DNA of 64,000 nucleotides, taken from assembly GCA_024195585.1 (NCBI GenBank), contig SWBL01000070.1:62001-126000 (forward strand), in the 5' to 3' direction. The DNA is from Aureobasidium sp. EXF-3400. Its lineage: Eukaryota; Ascomycota; Dothideomycetes; Dothideales; Saccotheciaceae. Shown in pieces: positions 20,952-32,243 of the stretch. How positions within the stretch are numbered: the first letter of the stretch is position 1; each line of letters begins with the position of its first letter. The notes below the pieces were generated by a model. The model saw only the letters and a list, made by a program, of their open reading frames with translations, was not told where the DNA came from and searched no databases. The translations under genes and the position numbers were made by a program.

Positions 20952-22219
20952 CTACTCGCTTTCAGCAGGAGTGGAGTTACTCTCGAACTTCTGAGCGATA
21001 AGCAGATCCTTGAATGGTGTGCTCAAACCCACACGATCGATGGTCTTCTCGACAATATACTTGCCACTTCCATCGACCTTACTGACCAGGCTCTTGCGAT
21101 CAGTGTCAACAACAAGGCGAAGAAGGTCGGGACGCATGTAGTGACCACCCTATTTTTGACACAAATCAGCATCGATCTTTTATCCATCTATGGCTAGGAG
21201 GCGTGAGAGGTACTTACAAAATCGTTCAAGGCCTTGCTCAAATGCGTCTCATCAAGATCAATATCAACATACACCAAACCCTCAAACTCATCATCAGGCT
21301 TAGTGATCAGCAACTGACCATCAGGACCATAGATTCTGGTGTTTCCGTTGTAGATTCTGTGATCCTCACGCTCTTTGCCAGGAGGAGTTTGCAGATCAAT
21401 TCCTTCTTTGGAGATCATTTGGAAGGGAGCAAGAGTAAAAGAACCGGTTTCGATGGCATAGGCAGGGGTCACGATATCGGCGTTTGCGTCAGAGATGTTG
21501 GTGTAAGGGTCGGGGTACTTGAGAGTGGTGGCGTGGGGGTAGAGAGGCCAGCCGGCGATGTGGACTTGTTCGCCTTTGCTGACGGCGTAGGACTTGAGGA
21601 AAGGGCTGAGATAATTAGCACTCTTGATTGCGTTAAGAAGTCGAGATTTTCATACTTCATGTTCTCCCAGCAGTTAAGCTGACCAATACGACCGATCTCA
21701 GTGTCGACAACGGATTCAGTGGTATCTCCGGTGCCATCACCGAAAACAAGTCTCTCAACATGCGTAGCACGAATCTTACGACGATGGTTGAGAATATCAC
21801 CAGTAGGCGAGATCAGCACCTGGGTAGTATAGAGCGAATTCAAATCAACCTCAGAGTAGCCCAGAGAGACAAAAATTTGGTTTTCTTTTGCAGCTGCACG
21901 GATACGGTGCATTTCTGGGCTATCGCTGGGAAGACTGTTCTCGCGGTACTTCTTGAGAAGAGGTAGGGATTCCTGATAGTTGACACGCCACATCCAGTAG
22001 GGGTAGCCGGGAACCCCTGTTTGGTATAGGATTAGAAGATAGATGGTTTGGAGAGGAGAAGATGTACATACAGAGCTCAGGGAAAGCAATCAGCTTGCAG
22101 CCGTTCTGACCGGCTTCGTTGATCCAGTGGATGGTTTTCTGAATCGAGAGTTCGAGGTTGAGCCATCCAGGTTCAGCGTTGACGGCAGCAGCCTTGTACT
22201 TCTTGATAGTAGCGACCAT
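20952..22219 (-). CDS. Cyanide hydratase / nitrilase-superfamily enzyme
   Basis: Exons are 22219-22072, 22016-21656, 21605-21218 and 21149-20952, giving 364 residues. All three introns are canonical and 50-68 nt long. The carbon-nitrogen hydrolase triad is present: Glu48 (LIAFPELWVPGYPYW), Lys130 ([14 protein letters not shown]) and Cys165 (IGQLNCWEN). Fungal cyanide hydratase features are clear, including PGYPYWMW after the catalytic Glu, [27 protein letters not shown] and [16 protein letters not shown] near the end. Fungal enzymes of this type add water to HCN to give formamide and often form helical filaments through the C-terminal tail. Some close relatives are true nitrilases, so substrate preference is not fixed by sequence alone. 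A TATA element lies about 90 bp upstream. The convergent FNT channel supports a role in handling cyanide nitrogen or carbon. Confidence 0.92.
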
Positions 22220-22309
22220 GTTGATTGATTTGATGTTGGAAGTAGTGATGGTAGGGGATGATGTGAAGATGAAGTGTGATATTCCTTTCCATCAACCAGA
22301 CCAGCGAGG

Positions 22310-22317
22310 TTTATATA
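22310..22317 (-). promoter_or_regulatory. TATA box of the cyanide hydratase gene
   Basis: TATATAAA on the minus strand lies about 90 bp upstream of the ATG at 22219. A GATAAG word (the GATA-factor type used by AreA) occurs about 25 bp further upstream, which would suit a nitrogen-responsive gene. Regulation is inferred only. Confidence 0.5.
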
Positions 22318-23519
22318 TCTGACCTACCATCCTGATCACCTTATCGTGCGATTACAACACCGCGTAGATCTCGGTGCATCTCGTACCCAGTACAGTGGCG
22401 AGGAGTCAGGCCGGTCTTGCTATCGCAGCATTCTCGGACGCAGATGCCTGACATACGAGAAGTCGTATGATGTGCTGGGTGCTACTACAAGCACAAGACG
22501 CATACCAGATCCCGAGATAAGCTGGTGTGTGCTGTCACACGCTGTTTCGAAGCTCGGTGTTCTCATGTTTGATTCGGGCTTTGGTCGTGGTAGGGCAGCA
22601 CACCGGGGTTTGCTTTGTACCTCCGAGAACTCCTCTTCGTCTAGACGATGATCACACATGACATATCACAGTCACAAGATATCGGGCATTGGGACTGGCT
22701 GGTCGCAGCCCAGAGTATTGACACGCGTCGGTGATTGACAATTGAGGTCGTACTCAAAGATGACAAGACGACAAAATCTCGGAGGACTGAGAAGACTGGA
22801 GGTTGACGCTCAAATGTCAAACATTCCGAGTTTTCTGGATTTTCATCAAGGCGTTAATATTGCCTATCACGAACAAAGGTTGTTCTAGACAGGTTGCTAG
22901 GGTTGGAAGTCGCGATGGAGAGTTGTCGTTCGATACCTCGTATCTCGGCCCGACACTGGGCACGACCCAGGCTTCAACCTCACCTCCTGAATCCTCCAGG
23001 TTCAAAATGCAAACCTTCGATTTCGCATCCAATTGAAACAAACATAAAGCAGCAGAGTGCTAGCAACAGGACACAGACAGTTCTGCTCAAGCAAACATAC
23101 ATCTGGAGAGAAATTCGATCCTCTTGACCCGAATCATGGATGCTGGACGCGACTACCTGTTCCCAGTCGTCTTTTCTGAACATGAAACCAGATACTGCCA
23201 TGGTATTGGATAGGCCTTGTGGTCTGAGAAGACGAGCTTGAATCTGGCTGTGCGATGTTTTGATTGCTGCTATGTTGACGATACTGGAGATATACCGATC
23301 AACCGGCCTACAAAGGGAATCCGACGGCCCAGGACAAAGACACCATATGTACTCTTTGTTGAGTTTACTTCCGGACGTACTGCCACTGCTTCTTGGACAA
23401 ACCCTCCATCGCCGAATCAATCCACTGTGGCGCCAGTGAAATGTCTCGTCCACATAACGATGCATTCTTCCGAGCTCGTTAAGTTCAACACCAAATTCCA
23501 GGAAAGTCTCTTATCCTGG
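22318..23519. other. Gene-poor stretch upstream of cyanide hydratase
   Basis: Short frames on both strands show no recognisable protein. This begins a 2.7-kb gene-poor interval that also holds a possible gene relic and a duplicated element. Confidence 0.5.
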
Positions 23520-23940
23520 TCAGATTGCGTCAGGTGACTGGTCTGTAGACATCTCGAAGGTGTTAGACAGACCATATGACTCAGTGGTACTGGCCGATGG
23601 AGAAACAGCAGGACTCTCTTGGAGGTGAGAGGATGTCTTGGCTACAAGCTTGACACGACGCGTAGCGTCAACACGAGTAGAGCCAGCATGACCAGAGTAT
23701 TGAGCTTCAAAGCTGAGAGATCCAGCACCTCCACCTCCAATAGAACTGTTCTGGGGTGGTGATGCAGGATTCGAATCGCTGTGGAGGGCAGGGAGCGATA
23801 GCCTTGGTGAGGTTCCACAAATCCAGAGGTCGAGCATCTCGCAGACTGTAGACGGTGCCATCCCGGGACGCGCATTGATCTCGCTGGACAACAAAAATAT
23901 TGATGACGCGGAGGGTCTGCAAGTCGTCAACACGAACTAA
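23520..23940 (-). pseudogene. Possible relic of a protein-coding gene
   Basis: Two neighbouring minus-strand frames look coding in succession. The first (about 23940-23775) reads QRDQCASRDGTVYSLRD and then LDLWNLTKAIAPC. The second (about 23775-23520) reads NSSIGGGGAGSLSFEAQYSG and then STRVDATRRVKLVAKTSSH. The switch occurs near 23770 with no good donor/acceptor pair between them, as if a frameshift had happened. No ATG with a good context or known domain is visible. It may be a decayed gene, a missed multi-exon gene or chance. Confidence 0.25.
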
Positions 23941-24068
23941 GGATGACACAATGATAGTCGATGAAAGTGGTTTTCCGACTTGCGAGCATCGAATTACGAC
24001 AAACATTGTTACCGGCTGCGTAACGAACATCGCGCTGATTTCAAGGTTTATATCTTCCGCAGTTCGCC

Positions 24069-24215
24069 AATTCCTCACCCTAAGACAGTCAGCCAATCGG
24101 ACTCTCGTGTGTGACTGCCTCCCTTCGTGTGCGTATCTGGTCACTTAACGTGAGGGAATGGTTGCTCGACTGTCTCATCTTTTTTTTTCATCCCGAAGAT
24201 CTTGGGTTCGATTCA
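24069..24215 (+). repeat. Duplicated element with B-box-like end, copy 1
   Basis: The copy runs from the tcctcaccc tract to gggttcgattca. It matches copy 2 (24396-24544) over almost its full length, including a 17-base exact run (gtgactgcctcccttcg), and differs mostly by C/T and A/G changes. It ends in GGGTTCGATTC, which resembles the internal B box of pol III genes. A run of nine T lies inside this copy before the B-box-like word (about 24180-24188). Confidence 0.7.
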
Positions 24216-24395
24216 GCCGCTGGTCATCCAACATTTTGCCCTTCCATGCATACATACGTCTGCCAACGTACAGAGGACTGGACAGGATAGCGGCTGGACT
24301 ATTCATCTTTTCGCCTTCCAGATGCTATTCTAAAAGTCCATCACAGACCATTGCCCACGAGTCAGTCCCATACTTTATATGTCGTGGGAACTTCA

Positions 24396-24560
24396 AATTC
24401 ATCACCCAAAGACGGCGAGCCAATCGGACTCTCGCGTGTGACTGCCTCCCTTCGTGTGCGTATTTGGTCACTTAACGTGAGGGAATGGTCCTCAGCTATC
24501 TCATCTTTTGCACCCTCACTCTCGAGATCCTGGGTTCGATTCACCTGGTGCTCTGTTTTT
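24396..24560 (+). repeat. Duplicated element with B-box-like end and T-tract, copy 2
   Basis: This is the partner of copy 1, about 325 bp downstream in the same orientation. GGGTTCGATTC at 24532-24542 is followed about 13 bp later by a run of nine T (24556-24564), which would act as a pol III terminator. The arms around the B-box-like word do not pair as a tRNA T-stem, so this is not an intact tRNA. A tRNA-derived short interspersed element or a pol III pseudogene are options. Confidence 0.65.
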
Positions 24561-24913
24561 TTTTATCACTCTGCTTCACAACATCACACAAGTTGGATTC
24601 GCACGCAATCGTAACTCTTGCCTACCAGAGATACATAAACAGAGTGCCACTTCAATCTTTTCGCAGGAACAGATCAACGGGCATCCAGAGCCGAGCGATT
24701 GTTTGTCTCCATGGATACCTCTTGCTCCCTCGTCGTGTGGGAAAAGTTGTGGCTCACTTCCCTGAAGTGAACAATTCTGGCACTCGCTTTCACTCCGTTG
24801 TCGATGCGATCCACCAAGTTTCTCTCCATCACACGCGCAGCTTGAAGTCCTTCTGATACATAGCGCCTACACCAAAACAGCGCCATCTTCTGCGATCCGC
24901 ACAACTGATCGCT

Positions 24914-26761
24914 ATGGACGACGGCTATCAACACATCATCAGAGGCCCGCCAGTCGACCGCAAGCCTGATCGCGCTGCTCTTGACGCCGCACTTGAAGCA
25001 GAGATGCAAGCTCCTCAGCCCCTATGCTATTATGATCCAGCTATCTACGTCGAAGCTGTTGCGCAGGCAACAATCGCTGGAAACCTCGTCAAGGAGACAT
25101 TCGACAACATCATTGCGTACCAAACCAACAACTTTCCACATGACGCGTATCCTCAGAGGATGCACTTTTGTGATCCCGCCTCATACACCGCAGCCGTTAA
25201 CGATGCAACATTGAACGGCTGGCTGTACAAGGACTTCTTTGATAAGTTTGTTGCTGCCCGAGTGGTTTACCACCAAGTTGTGAGAATCGAACGTCGTCCT
25301 CTTGCAATTCGCCAGTCGACTGAGCCTCGAGGCTCTCATACGTCACCCGCCCAGGGAGGTCAGGCTCATCAACCTTACAGCACCCAGACCTACAATGATC
25401 CTCAGTCTCGCTCATCCCAGACCCCCTACACACCAGGACCCTACGATGATGCGGTCGAACACGAACCCTCTCTCCGCCCCCAAAGTGCTCAAAGACACCA
25501 GTCCTCTCGTCTTGTCAACACTCAGATGGACCACCGCTATCCTAGTCACGCTCTTGTTCGACCCCGCCTGAGATACGCTGATCCACTCCCTGAGCAGAGC
25601 GCTACGTGGGATGCTGTCAAGCGTGGTCGAACCCATACAGCTGGTCGCCGTAGAAGCCGCAGCCCCGTCGCCCTCGAGCAAGCCTCCTCATCGGGCCACG
25701 TTGGCAGACAGCCTGGTGACCTTCGCGATGACCAAGAAGAAGATGCCACCCTGCACGATCGTTACAGAGACCGTGGTCCAGCTTTCAACCCTGATGCCTC
25801 TCGTAATCATGAGTCCAACGATGTCACGTACCACACACCTACTCTACAAACCTCTGGAGTTGTCCAAGAACCTACAACTGGTGCTGCTCCCCACCATTCA
25901 CCTCAATCAGCGCCTGGTCACAGACACCACCCCTCTCCCAGGGCATTCCACCTCACCAGAGACTCTAGCCGCACCCATGATGGCCATACGTCTGAAGCTG
26001 CTTCTTCCGCGGATCATCCTTCCGCATATCGTCCTCCTTCCAACGAACATGCCAGTCATGTCCACAAAGTTACCGACCACGACCACCGTAGAGTGCAAGA
26101 CAACGCGCATGAGGATGACGCTTTTGTATCCACCTCCACGGCTCTGCAGTCATCTGCCCTATCCAGCTTCGACCGACTGCAGCACAAGAATCAGTTCGCT
26201 GTCTGTATCGAGTGCTGGAGCAGACGTCTGAAGTGCGATTCTCGAGCTCACTGTCGCGAATGTGCCAAGGCCGACAGACCATGTACTTATGTGCACTGTC
26301 CGCTGAGGGATTGCGCCACTAGCATCATCTGCCCTGCCTATCATTCGTGGACTGAAGATGACAGTGCACGTTCTGTCGGCAGCTCTATGCACCTCATGGA
26401 GTTGCTGAGAATGAACCCGCCATCTTCACTGAACTACAACTTGATACCCGTCCAGAACATGTACTCCAAGTCCGACTCGGCTGCAGGAATCTATCGTCAA
26501 ATCGTATGCGAACTCGAAGAGGCTGCGCGTAACGGTCAGGAAATCGACAGAGAATTTGTCAAACAGCTTGTTCTGAAGCAGGGATTGACTTGTCGAGCAT
26601 TGGCGCACAAGGCTGATTTGATCACCGAGTTTGTTGCCGAGAAGAAGTAAGTGTGACTGAGATCGACCTAACCACGTTGCTAACGTATGAACCACAGAAA
26701 TCCTAGATACAAGGAGCTTTACAGGCGTGAGCAGAGAATGCTCAGATTTGGCCCCGCATGA
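24914..26761 (+). CDS. Novel-architecture protein: N-terminal motif pair, C-terminal Zn2Cys6 cluster
   Basis: Exons 24914-26646 and 26698-26761 give 598 residues. Residues about 39-70 and 85-116 are two copies of a motif with the pattern Y/F-x-D-P-A-x-Y-x-x-A-V-x-x-A-T-x-x-G-x-L/Y-x-K-x-x-F-D. Residues about 130-410 are low-complexity, rich in Ser, His, Pro, Arg and Gln. Residues 431-457 form a perfect zinc binuclear cluster, C-x2-C-x6-C-x5-C-x2-C-x6-C (Cys 431, 434, 441, 447, 450, 457), followed by more cysteines and a helical tail. Zn2Cys6 domains bind DNA, usually at the N-terminus of fungal regulators. Here it is near the C-terminus, with no middle homology region. A nuclear or chromatin role is plausible but not shown. 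The last exon has only 20 codons, and the splice is supported by in-phase charged helical residues (PRYKELYRREQRMLRF). Confidence 0.8.
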
Positions 26762-27073
26762 GTGATATCGTAGTTGAGAAAACTGGGTTGCAAGCCGAGT
26801 TCCAAGCCTTTCGATCTGTAGACTCAGTCAGAATACTCGCTTATGTTCTGATTTGGTGGTTCGAGATTTGGAGGGGATATGGTTCGGTACAAAAGCTGAA
26901 GCTTCTACAGGATGAGAAAGAAGCAAGTGATGAAGATTTTTGATTGTTCAATGTGGTTTTGTTTCAAAAAATGCAATGGAAGCAAAAAAGAAAATCATTC
27001 ATAAATCAGGAGCTAGTTATACATAACTAAAAGGCGCGAGCCAGATTTTGTCGTGCCGTTCTGTCTCTTCCAT
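26762..27073. other. Convergent 3' flanks
   Basis: This AT-rich gap lies between the stop codons of the zinc-cluster gene and acyl-CoA oxidase. Nothing else was recognised. Confidence 0.5.
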
Positions 27074-29224
27074 CTAAAGCTTACTCTTGTACTTATTGCT
27101 ATCATTAGTCTTGAACAACACCTCGCTATTCGGGTACGGATCCACCGTAATAGCATTCAGCGGGTTCAACTCGCTAGCACGGTAGAACATGTCCTCATAC
27201 ACTTTACCATCGTATCTGCCCAGCGACGAATCCAACTGCCAGTCTGGGAAGTCCCAGGCATCGACTAGTCTCACAGCATGAGGACGGATCTCAGCCAGCA
27301 ACTTCATGACTGCATTTGTGCGGGCCAATTGGATTTGACGAACGGTGACGGCGGCAGAAGTGTAAAATTCAGAAGCTTCAGACTCAAGGGTGTGTAGGGC
27401 GTAAAGGCGGAAGAGTTTGTGCATGAGGTCGATGGTAGGGGGATCCAACTCAGAGTTGATGGACGAGGAATTCAGTGCTTCGTAGAAGTTCTTGACGACC
27501 ATGTATTGAGAGTGAGCGCGCGACAAACGGTAGAAGTCGACGAGCAGGTCGTTCCAAGCCTTCTTGTTCTCGTCTCTGTGCTTGAGGGCTTCGAAGGTGA
27601 GGAAGGCTGATCGCCAGGCAAAGGCTGCAACCAGATCCTCATCCTTGTCCATGATGTTGAAGGCGGCGCCGGTCTCGGACTTGGCGAGGAAGTTGGCGAG
27701 GATGGCGGTGGTGTCGTTTGTGGGTTCGTTGCCCTTGAGCACGGTGCGTGCTGACTTGAGCAGGTAGCGGGCAACTTGCTGGGTCAACATGTAGTTGTCG
27801 CCTTCCCAGGTGGCAGTAGGCAGGTAGTCGGCATACCAGGGACCGATACCTGAGAAGTTGCTGTAACCGTGACCACCACAGGCGCGACGACACACCTCGA
27901 GACCATCGACGGCGGTGGATGAGGCCAGCGACTTGAGACCGCAGGAAGTGGCGTGAAGGTCGGCAAGCAGGTCGCTGCCAGGGGTAACTTCCTCAGGACC
28001 AGCACCGCGCTTTGCGTTGGACTTGCCGGCATCCTGGCTCATCTTCTTCTGGTTGGCCTCGTAGAGCTGCATCATACCGCGACCAGTGAAGTGCAGAGCG
28101 TAGCAAGTAGCCAGAAGAGTCAAAAGTCTTATCTGGACAGTGGTATAGTTGAGAACCTGGTTCTCGTCCGACTTTGGATCTTGAGCATCACGGTCCTGGA
28201 ACTGGCGGCGGACAGCAGCGTAGCGGGTAGCGATGGTAACACCACGGGCTAGAACACTACCAGACTGCAGGACGATGGTGCTACGGACCCAGGTGAGGGT
28301 TCCGTAGATGAGCGAGGGAGAGGCAGGACGCAGATACTTGCTAGTGCTGGGGTCGACACTAGAGAAGCGAGCGAGCATGCTTATGTGGGGGATCTTGACC
28401 TTGTTGAACAGCAGGAAACCGTTGTCCATGGTGTTGTATCCGAACTTGGGACCAATATCACCGATGTGAATGTTCTCGAGGGGCTGGTGTGTCTTGAGAT
28501 CACGGATCTGGACGACGAAGGGGTGGGGGCCGTATGGCTTGTTGTTGATGTACAACTGAGCCATGACGACGGCGTGATTGGCGGTACGGCCGAGGGAGCC
28601 GATCCACCACTTGCTGGCGGTCAGGGTGGGCGAGTTGATGATGAAGGTCTTGTCCTCGGGATTCCAGGTTGCTGTTGTCTCGAGTCCTCTTACGTTGGAG
28701 CCGTGGCCAAGCTCGGTCTGGGCGTAACAGCCAATGTACTCATAGTTTCTTGCGGGCTTGAGGAACTTCTCGTGCTGCTCGGGCGTGCCCTGGTCACGGA
28801 GGGTGATCTGTATAGCTTGTTAGCAGCTGGCTAAAGCCTCCATCCTCGACACATGACATACCAAGAACATGCTCTCGTGCAGGCCATACGGGCCAGGCTC
28901 GCTGATGAGCTCATTGGCAACCGACTTGTCCGTGTCGGTCCAGTTGTGCTTGACTTGCAGCTGTCGGAGTCTCTTTGCTCTTGCCAGTGCTGTCTCGAAA
29001 CGATCAATGCGGCCAGCAAAGTAGTTTTGTGACTTGTCAAACACTTTCTCCTGCTGGAGAATCTTCAAAATCGAGCGCTTGCGGTCGAGTCCTTCTTGGG
29101 TGTGCAGGAACTTCGTCAGTGCCTCGACGTTGACATTCGACTTTGAACGCTCTTGCGACAAGAGCTCAGTGCCCTGAGGGCCTGCGGGCTTGAGGTCTTT
29201 GACCCATGAAGGTGTGGGTGCCAT
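27074..29224 (-). CDS. Peroxisomal acyl-CoA oxidase
   Basis: Exons 29224-28862 and 28807-27074 are joined by a 54-nt intron, giving 698 residues. The product has an N-terminal acyl-CoA oxidase domain. The central part holds the FAD and substrate contacts (YAQTELGHGSNVRGLETTA, SPTLTASKWWIGSLG). The C-terminal oxidase domain includes CRRACGGHGYS and the TWEGDN segment with the catalytic glutamate. It ends in Ser-Lys-Leu, a type 1 peroxisomal targeting signal. The enzyme makes the first double bond in peroxisomal beta-oxidation and passes electrons from FAD to oxygen, yielding H2O2. Length is typical of the family. Chain-length preference cannot be read from the sequence. Confidence 0.97.
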
Positions 29225-30237
29225 AGTGTAAATTGTGTGAAGTGATTGAGAGAGACAGGAAACAATCAAGGTGATGATCACTCCATTGTTCTTATTACTG
29301 CGCCTTCGGTTGTTAGACACGGACCCTATCCCCCTACCTCGGTGCCGAGGTTGCCGTCATATTCCTGGGGCAACGTCTGTCTAGAGAACGCTGACGTGAA
29401 CCACTCCATCTAGCCACACATCCAAGCCGGACCTCGCCTCTCAGATCCGGCCTTGGGTACCTAGCAGAAGCCCTCAATATTGAGAAAAGTTGCAGATTCT
29501 TGCACGCGCTCCACAGAGAAAACGGACCTTGGTTTTCAGACTTCTTCTTCGCGCTTCCTGCTCCTTTGAGCTGCGCACGTTCTCTAAGCATGGCTTTGGT
29601 GCTCACTGCCTAGTCTCAGCGGCCCCATATTGTCATTATGTGGAGTCGCAAATTGACATCCGGGGCAGACCGTCCTCTCCGTCTTCGCTCCGTTCGCTCC
29701 GTTTTGCTTGTGACAGACCTTCTTGCTTGTCAGGAGAAACTTTGGCACATGAAAGATGATGCAAGCCGTATGATTCATGATCCAAAGACTGGCGTTCGAT
29801 GGTCCCTGGTTTGTGTAGAAATATGGTTTGCAGTCAACCCGAGATTTGCTCTCGAGGCTTGTCCACCGTCCCCTGAATGTTTTACTTGAAGGATGGAGAG
29901 CCACAATCTGATCATCAGCATACAGATGACAGTATTAAAGGTACCAGGTATTCAGATCTTCCGGATCACATACAAGTCTCATACATAACACTAAGATGGC
30001 ATTTTAGAACAAAGGAATCAAGGGTCGTTGAGACGAATACCCTGGCATTGAACCACAACATCATCGTTTTCGACATCTCTTGCTATCTTCTCGTGACATA
30101 ATCGCTGACCAGGAGATCGTTATCATAGGTTAAGTGAAAGTCATGGGAGTGAGATGAATTATTTCTTAGCCATTCTATGACACGATCGTCTTTTGGCAAT
30201 TTCTTGCAATCGTAATGTTTATTTCTCATGAACCGCA
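29225..30237. other. Intergenic stretch, acyl-CoA oxidase promoter and glycosylase 3' flank
   Basis: This 1.0-kb stretch lies between two minus-strand genes. Short frames around 29490-29900 have no recognisable content. No repeats were seen. Confidence 0.5.
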
Positions 30238-31573
30238 TCACGTCTCGGATATGATCTCGCCATCTTGGAGAGTCGAGACATCGACGTCGCTAAGTCGCCA
30301 CATGTACCACATGAACAGACTTCTGTGTTGATGGTTAGATCGAGACCACAAAGAGGAGATTTCCGGATGAGATAGGAGTTGACATGACCGGTAGAAAAGC
30401 CAACAGTAGCAGCAGACTTACCTGTATGGAGAGAACTTTTCGGCAGCATCCAACATGGCCTTTTCAGAACCCATGTACTTCCACTTACCTCCACCCTTGG
30501 CTTTGAGCTTGCTGACATCTTTGCCCATGTATACTGCCAGACCACGTCTGGAATGCAAAAGTCAGCAAGGTTTCCAGAAACACTTACTCGCATAGTCAAA
30601 CTTACTGCACACCAAGATCTCCTGTCGAAAAGACGTTCATCCTCTTAAGATCGAAGCAGGCAAACATCTCAACACTCCATTTGCCCAGTCCTCTTACTGC
30701 TATCAACTTCTCCATAACCTCCTCATCCGAGGCTGTCGCCAGCATCTCGGCACTCAACTTGCCTGCAGCAAACTGCTCGGCCAGACCTTGTATGTACTCG
30801 GCCTTTCTCTGACTCAAGCCAGCCGTCCTGAGAGTAGGGATGGCCATCGCAGCCACCATTGCCGGCGGAGGAAAGTCAGGTGGCCCAGCGTAGTTGTGCT
30901 TCTCGGAAGCGTCGAACAGACCAACAAACTTCTTCTTGATACTGCTCGCTGCTGCGCCAGAAACTTGCTGTGCGATGATACCAGAAGCCAGAGAACGGAA
31001 CGGATCAATTGGCTGAGCCATGCCCTCAGCGTCGAACACCTTGCAGTGGAATTTGGCAACATAAGGTGTCAGGCGGCCATTCTCGTCCATGCTTTTGAGG
31101 TGTGCTACAGCATCATCCAAGATTGAGTTTGTTGTACCTGTCGGAGCGGGTCCAGCAATATCGCCACTCCAAGTCGAGTATGCTGTGACAACCTTATCTG
31201 AGGTAGGCGATTTGATAGGAGCGTTTGCAACATGCGGTTCTGCAGGCCTAACAGACGAGTCTTGTAGTGAGGCATCTCCTTTCAAGTTTGTAGCATCGGT
31301 CAGCGATGCAGCCATCGGACTGTCAGCTGAAGGCGTGGGCGCTGGTGGCGACACATCATTGATCTTTTGACGTTTGCGAGACGCTTCTTGCTTCAACGAC
31401 TTGTTTATGATGGCCTTCTCTTCACCATTTGGCGTCAAAACTGGATCTGCGACGAGTTTTGACGACTTTGAATCCGCGGCAGCTGTTTTGCGCTTGGTGA
31501 CTTTGAGTTGAGAAGTGAGCGTGGCTGCAGTGTGAGGCAGCGCCTGTACACGAGCAGAGCGCCTGAGAGACAT
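30238..31573 (-). CDS. mag1: DNA-3-methyladenine glycosylase (HhH-GPD, Mag1-like)
   Basis: Exons are 31573-30606, 30547-30422 and 30322-30238, giving 392 residues. The ATG at 31573 is used. Residues 1-150 are basic and disordered (MSLRRSARVQ, several Lys/Arg clusters), likely nuclear targeting. The glycosylase fold follows: DPFRSLASGIIAQQVSGAAA, LRTAGLSQRKAEYI and the helix-hairpin-helix LIAVRGLGKWSVEMF. The catalytic aspartate is Asp319 in STGDLGVQRG, split by intron 1. The C-terminal helix contains MWYMWRLSD. Enzymes of this family excise alkylated bases such as 3-methyladenine to begin base excision repair. Introns are 58 and 99 nt with canonical ends. The N-terminal extension is longer than in yeast Mag1. 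Confidence 0.95.
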
Positions 31574-32243
31574 TCTGGAGATGTTTGTCACGAGCGATAG
31601 AACAGAAGCCAGGTTTCGAAACAGATGTTGAGTGTAATGAGAATTCGATGGCTAAAGTGATTGATGGTCGAAGACTCAAGAGGCTCGCTAAAAGTCACTG
31701 GTCGTAGTCGAGGATTCCAAGAGTGACGCAATGACGCATGCAATCCTTGAGTTCACTGACAATCTACAAATGTGATCTACACACAAGCTCGGAAGCGATT
31801 GAACATGGGATAATGTAATTCAAAGGTGGACAGTCAAACCATCGCTGCACACATTCGAGAGCACCGAAAGGCGAGATTCCTGTCAAGCAAGAAGCACAGA
31901 CCATTCATGAAACGCGTGAGGCAAAGGGTTTCCCATGGTCCATTCAAACAAACTGTATATGGCCAGAAACTCTCAGACAGCATTGGACCTGTGTTCAATC
32001 ATAGAGGCTATGTCATGTCTAGTACTGACGGTGCATTTGAACATGATACAGCCGATCAAAACTGCGTTGTATGGCAATCTGAGGGAGGAGGACATTTGTA
32101 ACAGGACAAGGATCCCTCTTGTTGTAAATCGATTTATAGGGTCAATGAAAAGGCGGATTTTGGACATTCTAATGGTATAGAGTACATGAAAGCGGCGGCG
32201 GCGACAACTCGGGGGATCAGCGAGTAGAGGAGTTGTAGGGCGA
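31574..32243. other. Intergenic stretch between the glycosylase and QCR7
   Basis: It contains the glycosylase promoter and the QCR7 3' flank. No gene or repeat was recognised. Confidence 0.5.

Noticed and set aside
22346..22659. Overlapping frames on both strands upstream of cyanide hydratase
   Set aside because: There is no domain, splice continuity or coding-like composition; the stretch overlaps the promoter.
24200..24560. tRNA genes suggested by GGTTCGATTC words
   Set aside because: The flanks do not form a five-base-pair T-stem, and no acceptor or anticodon stem can be drawn. They are treated as a repeat element with a B-box-like word.
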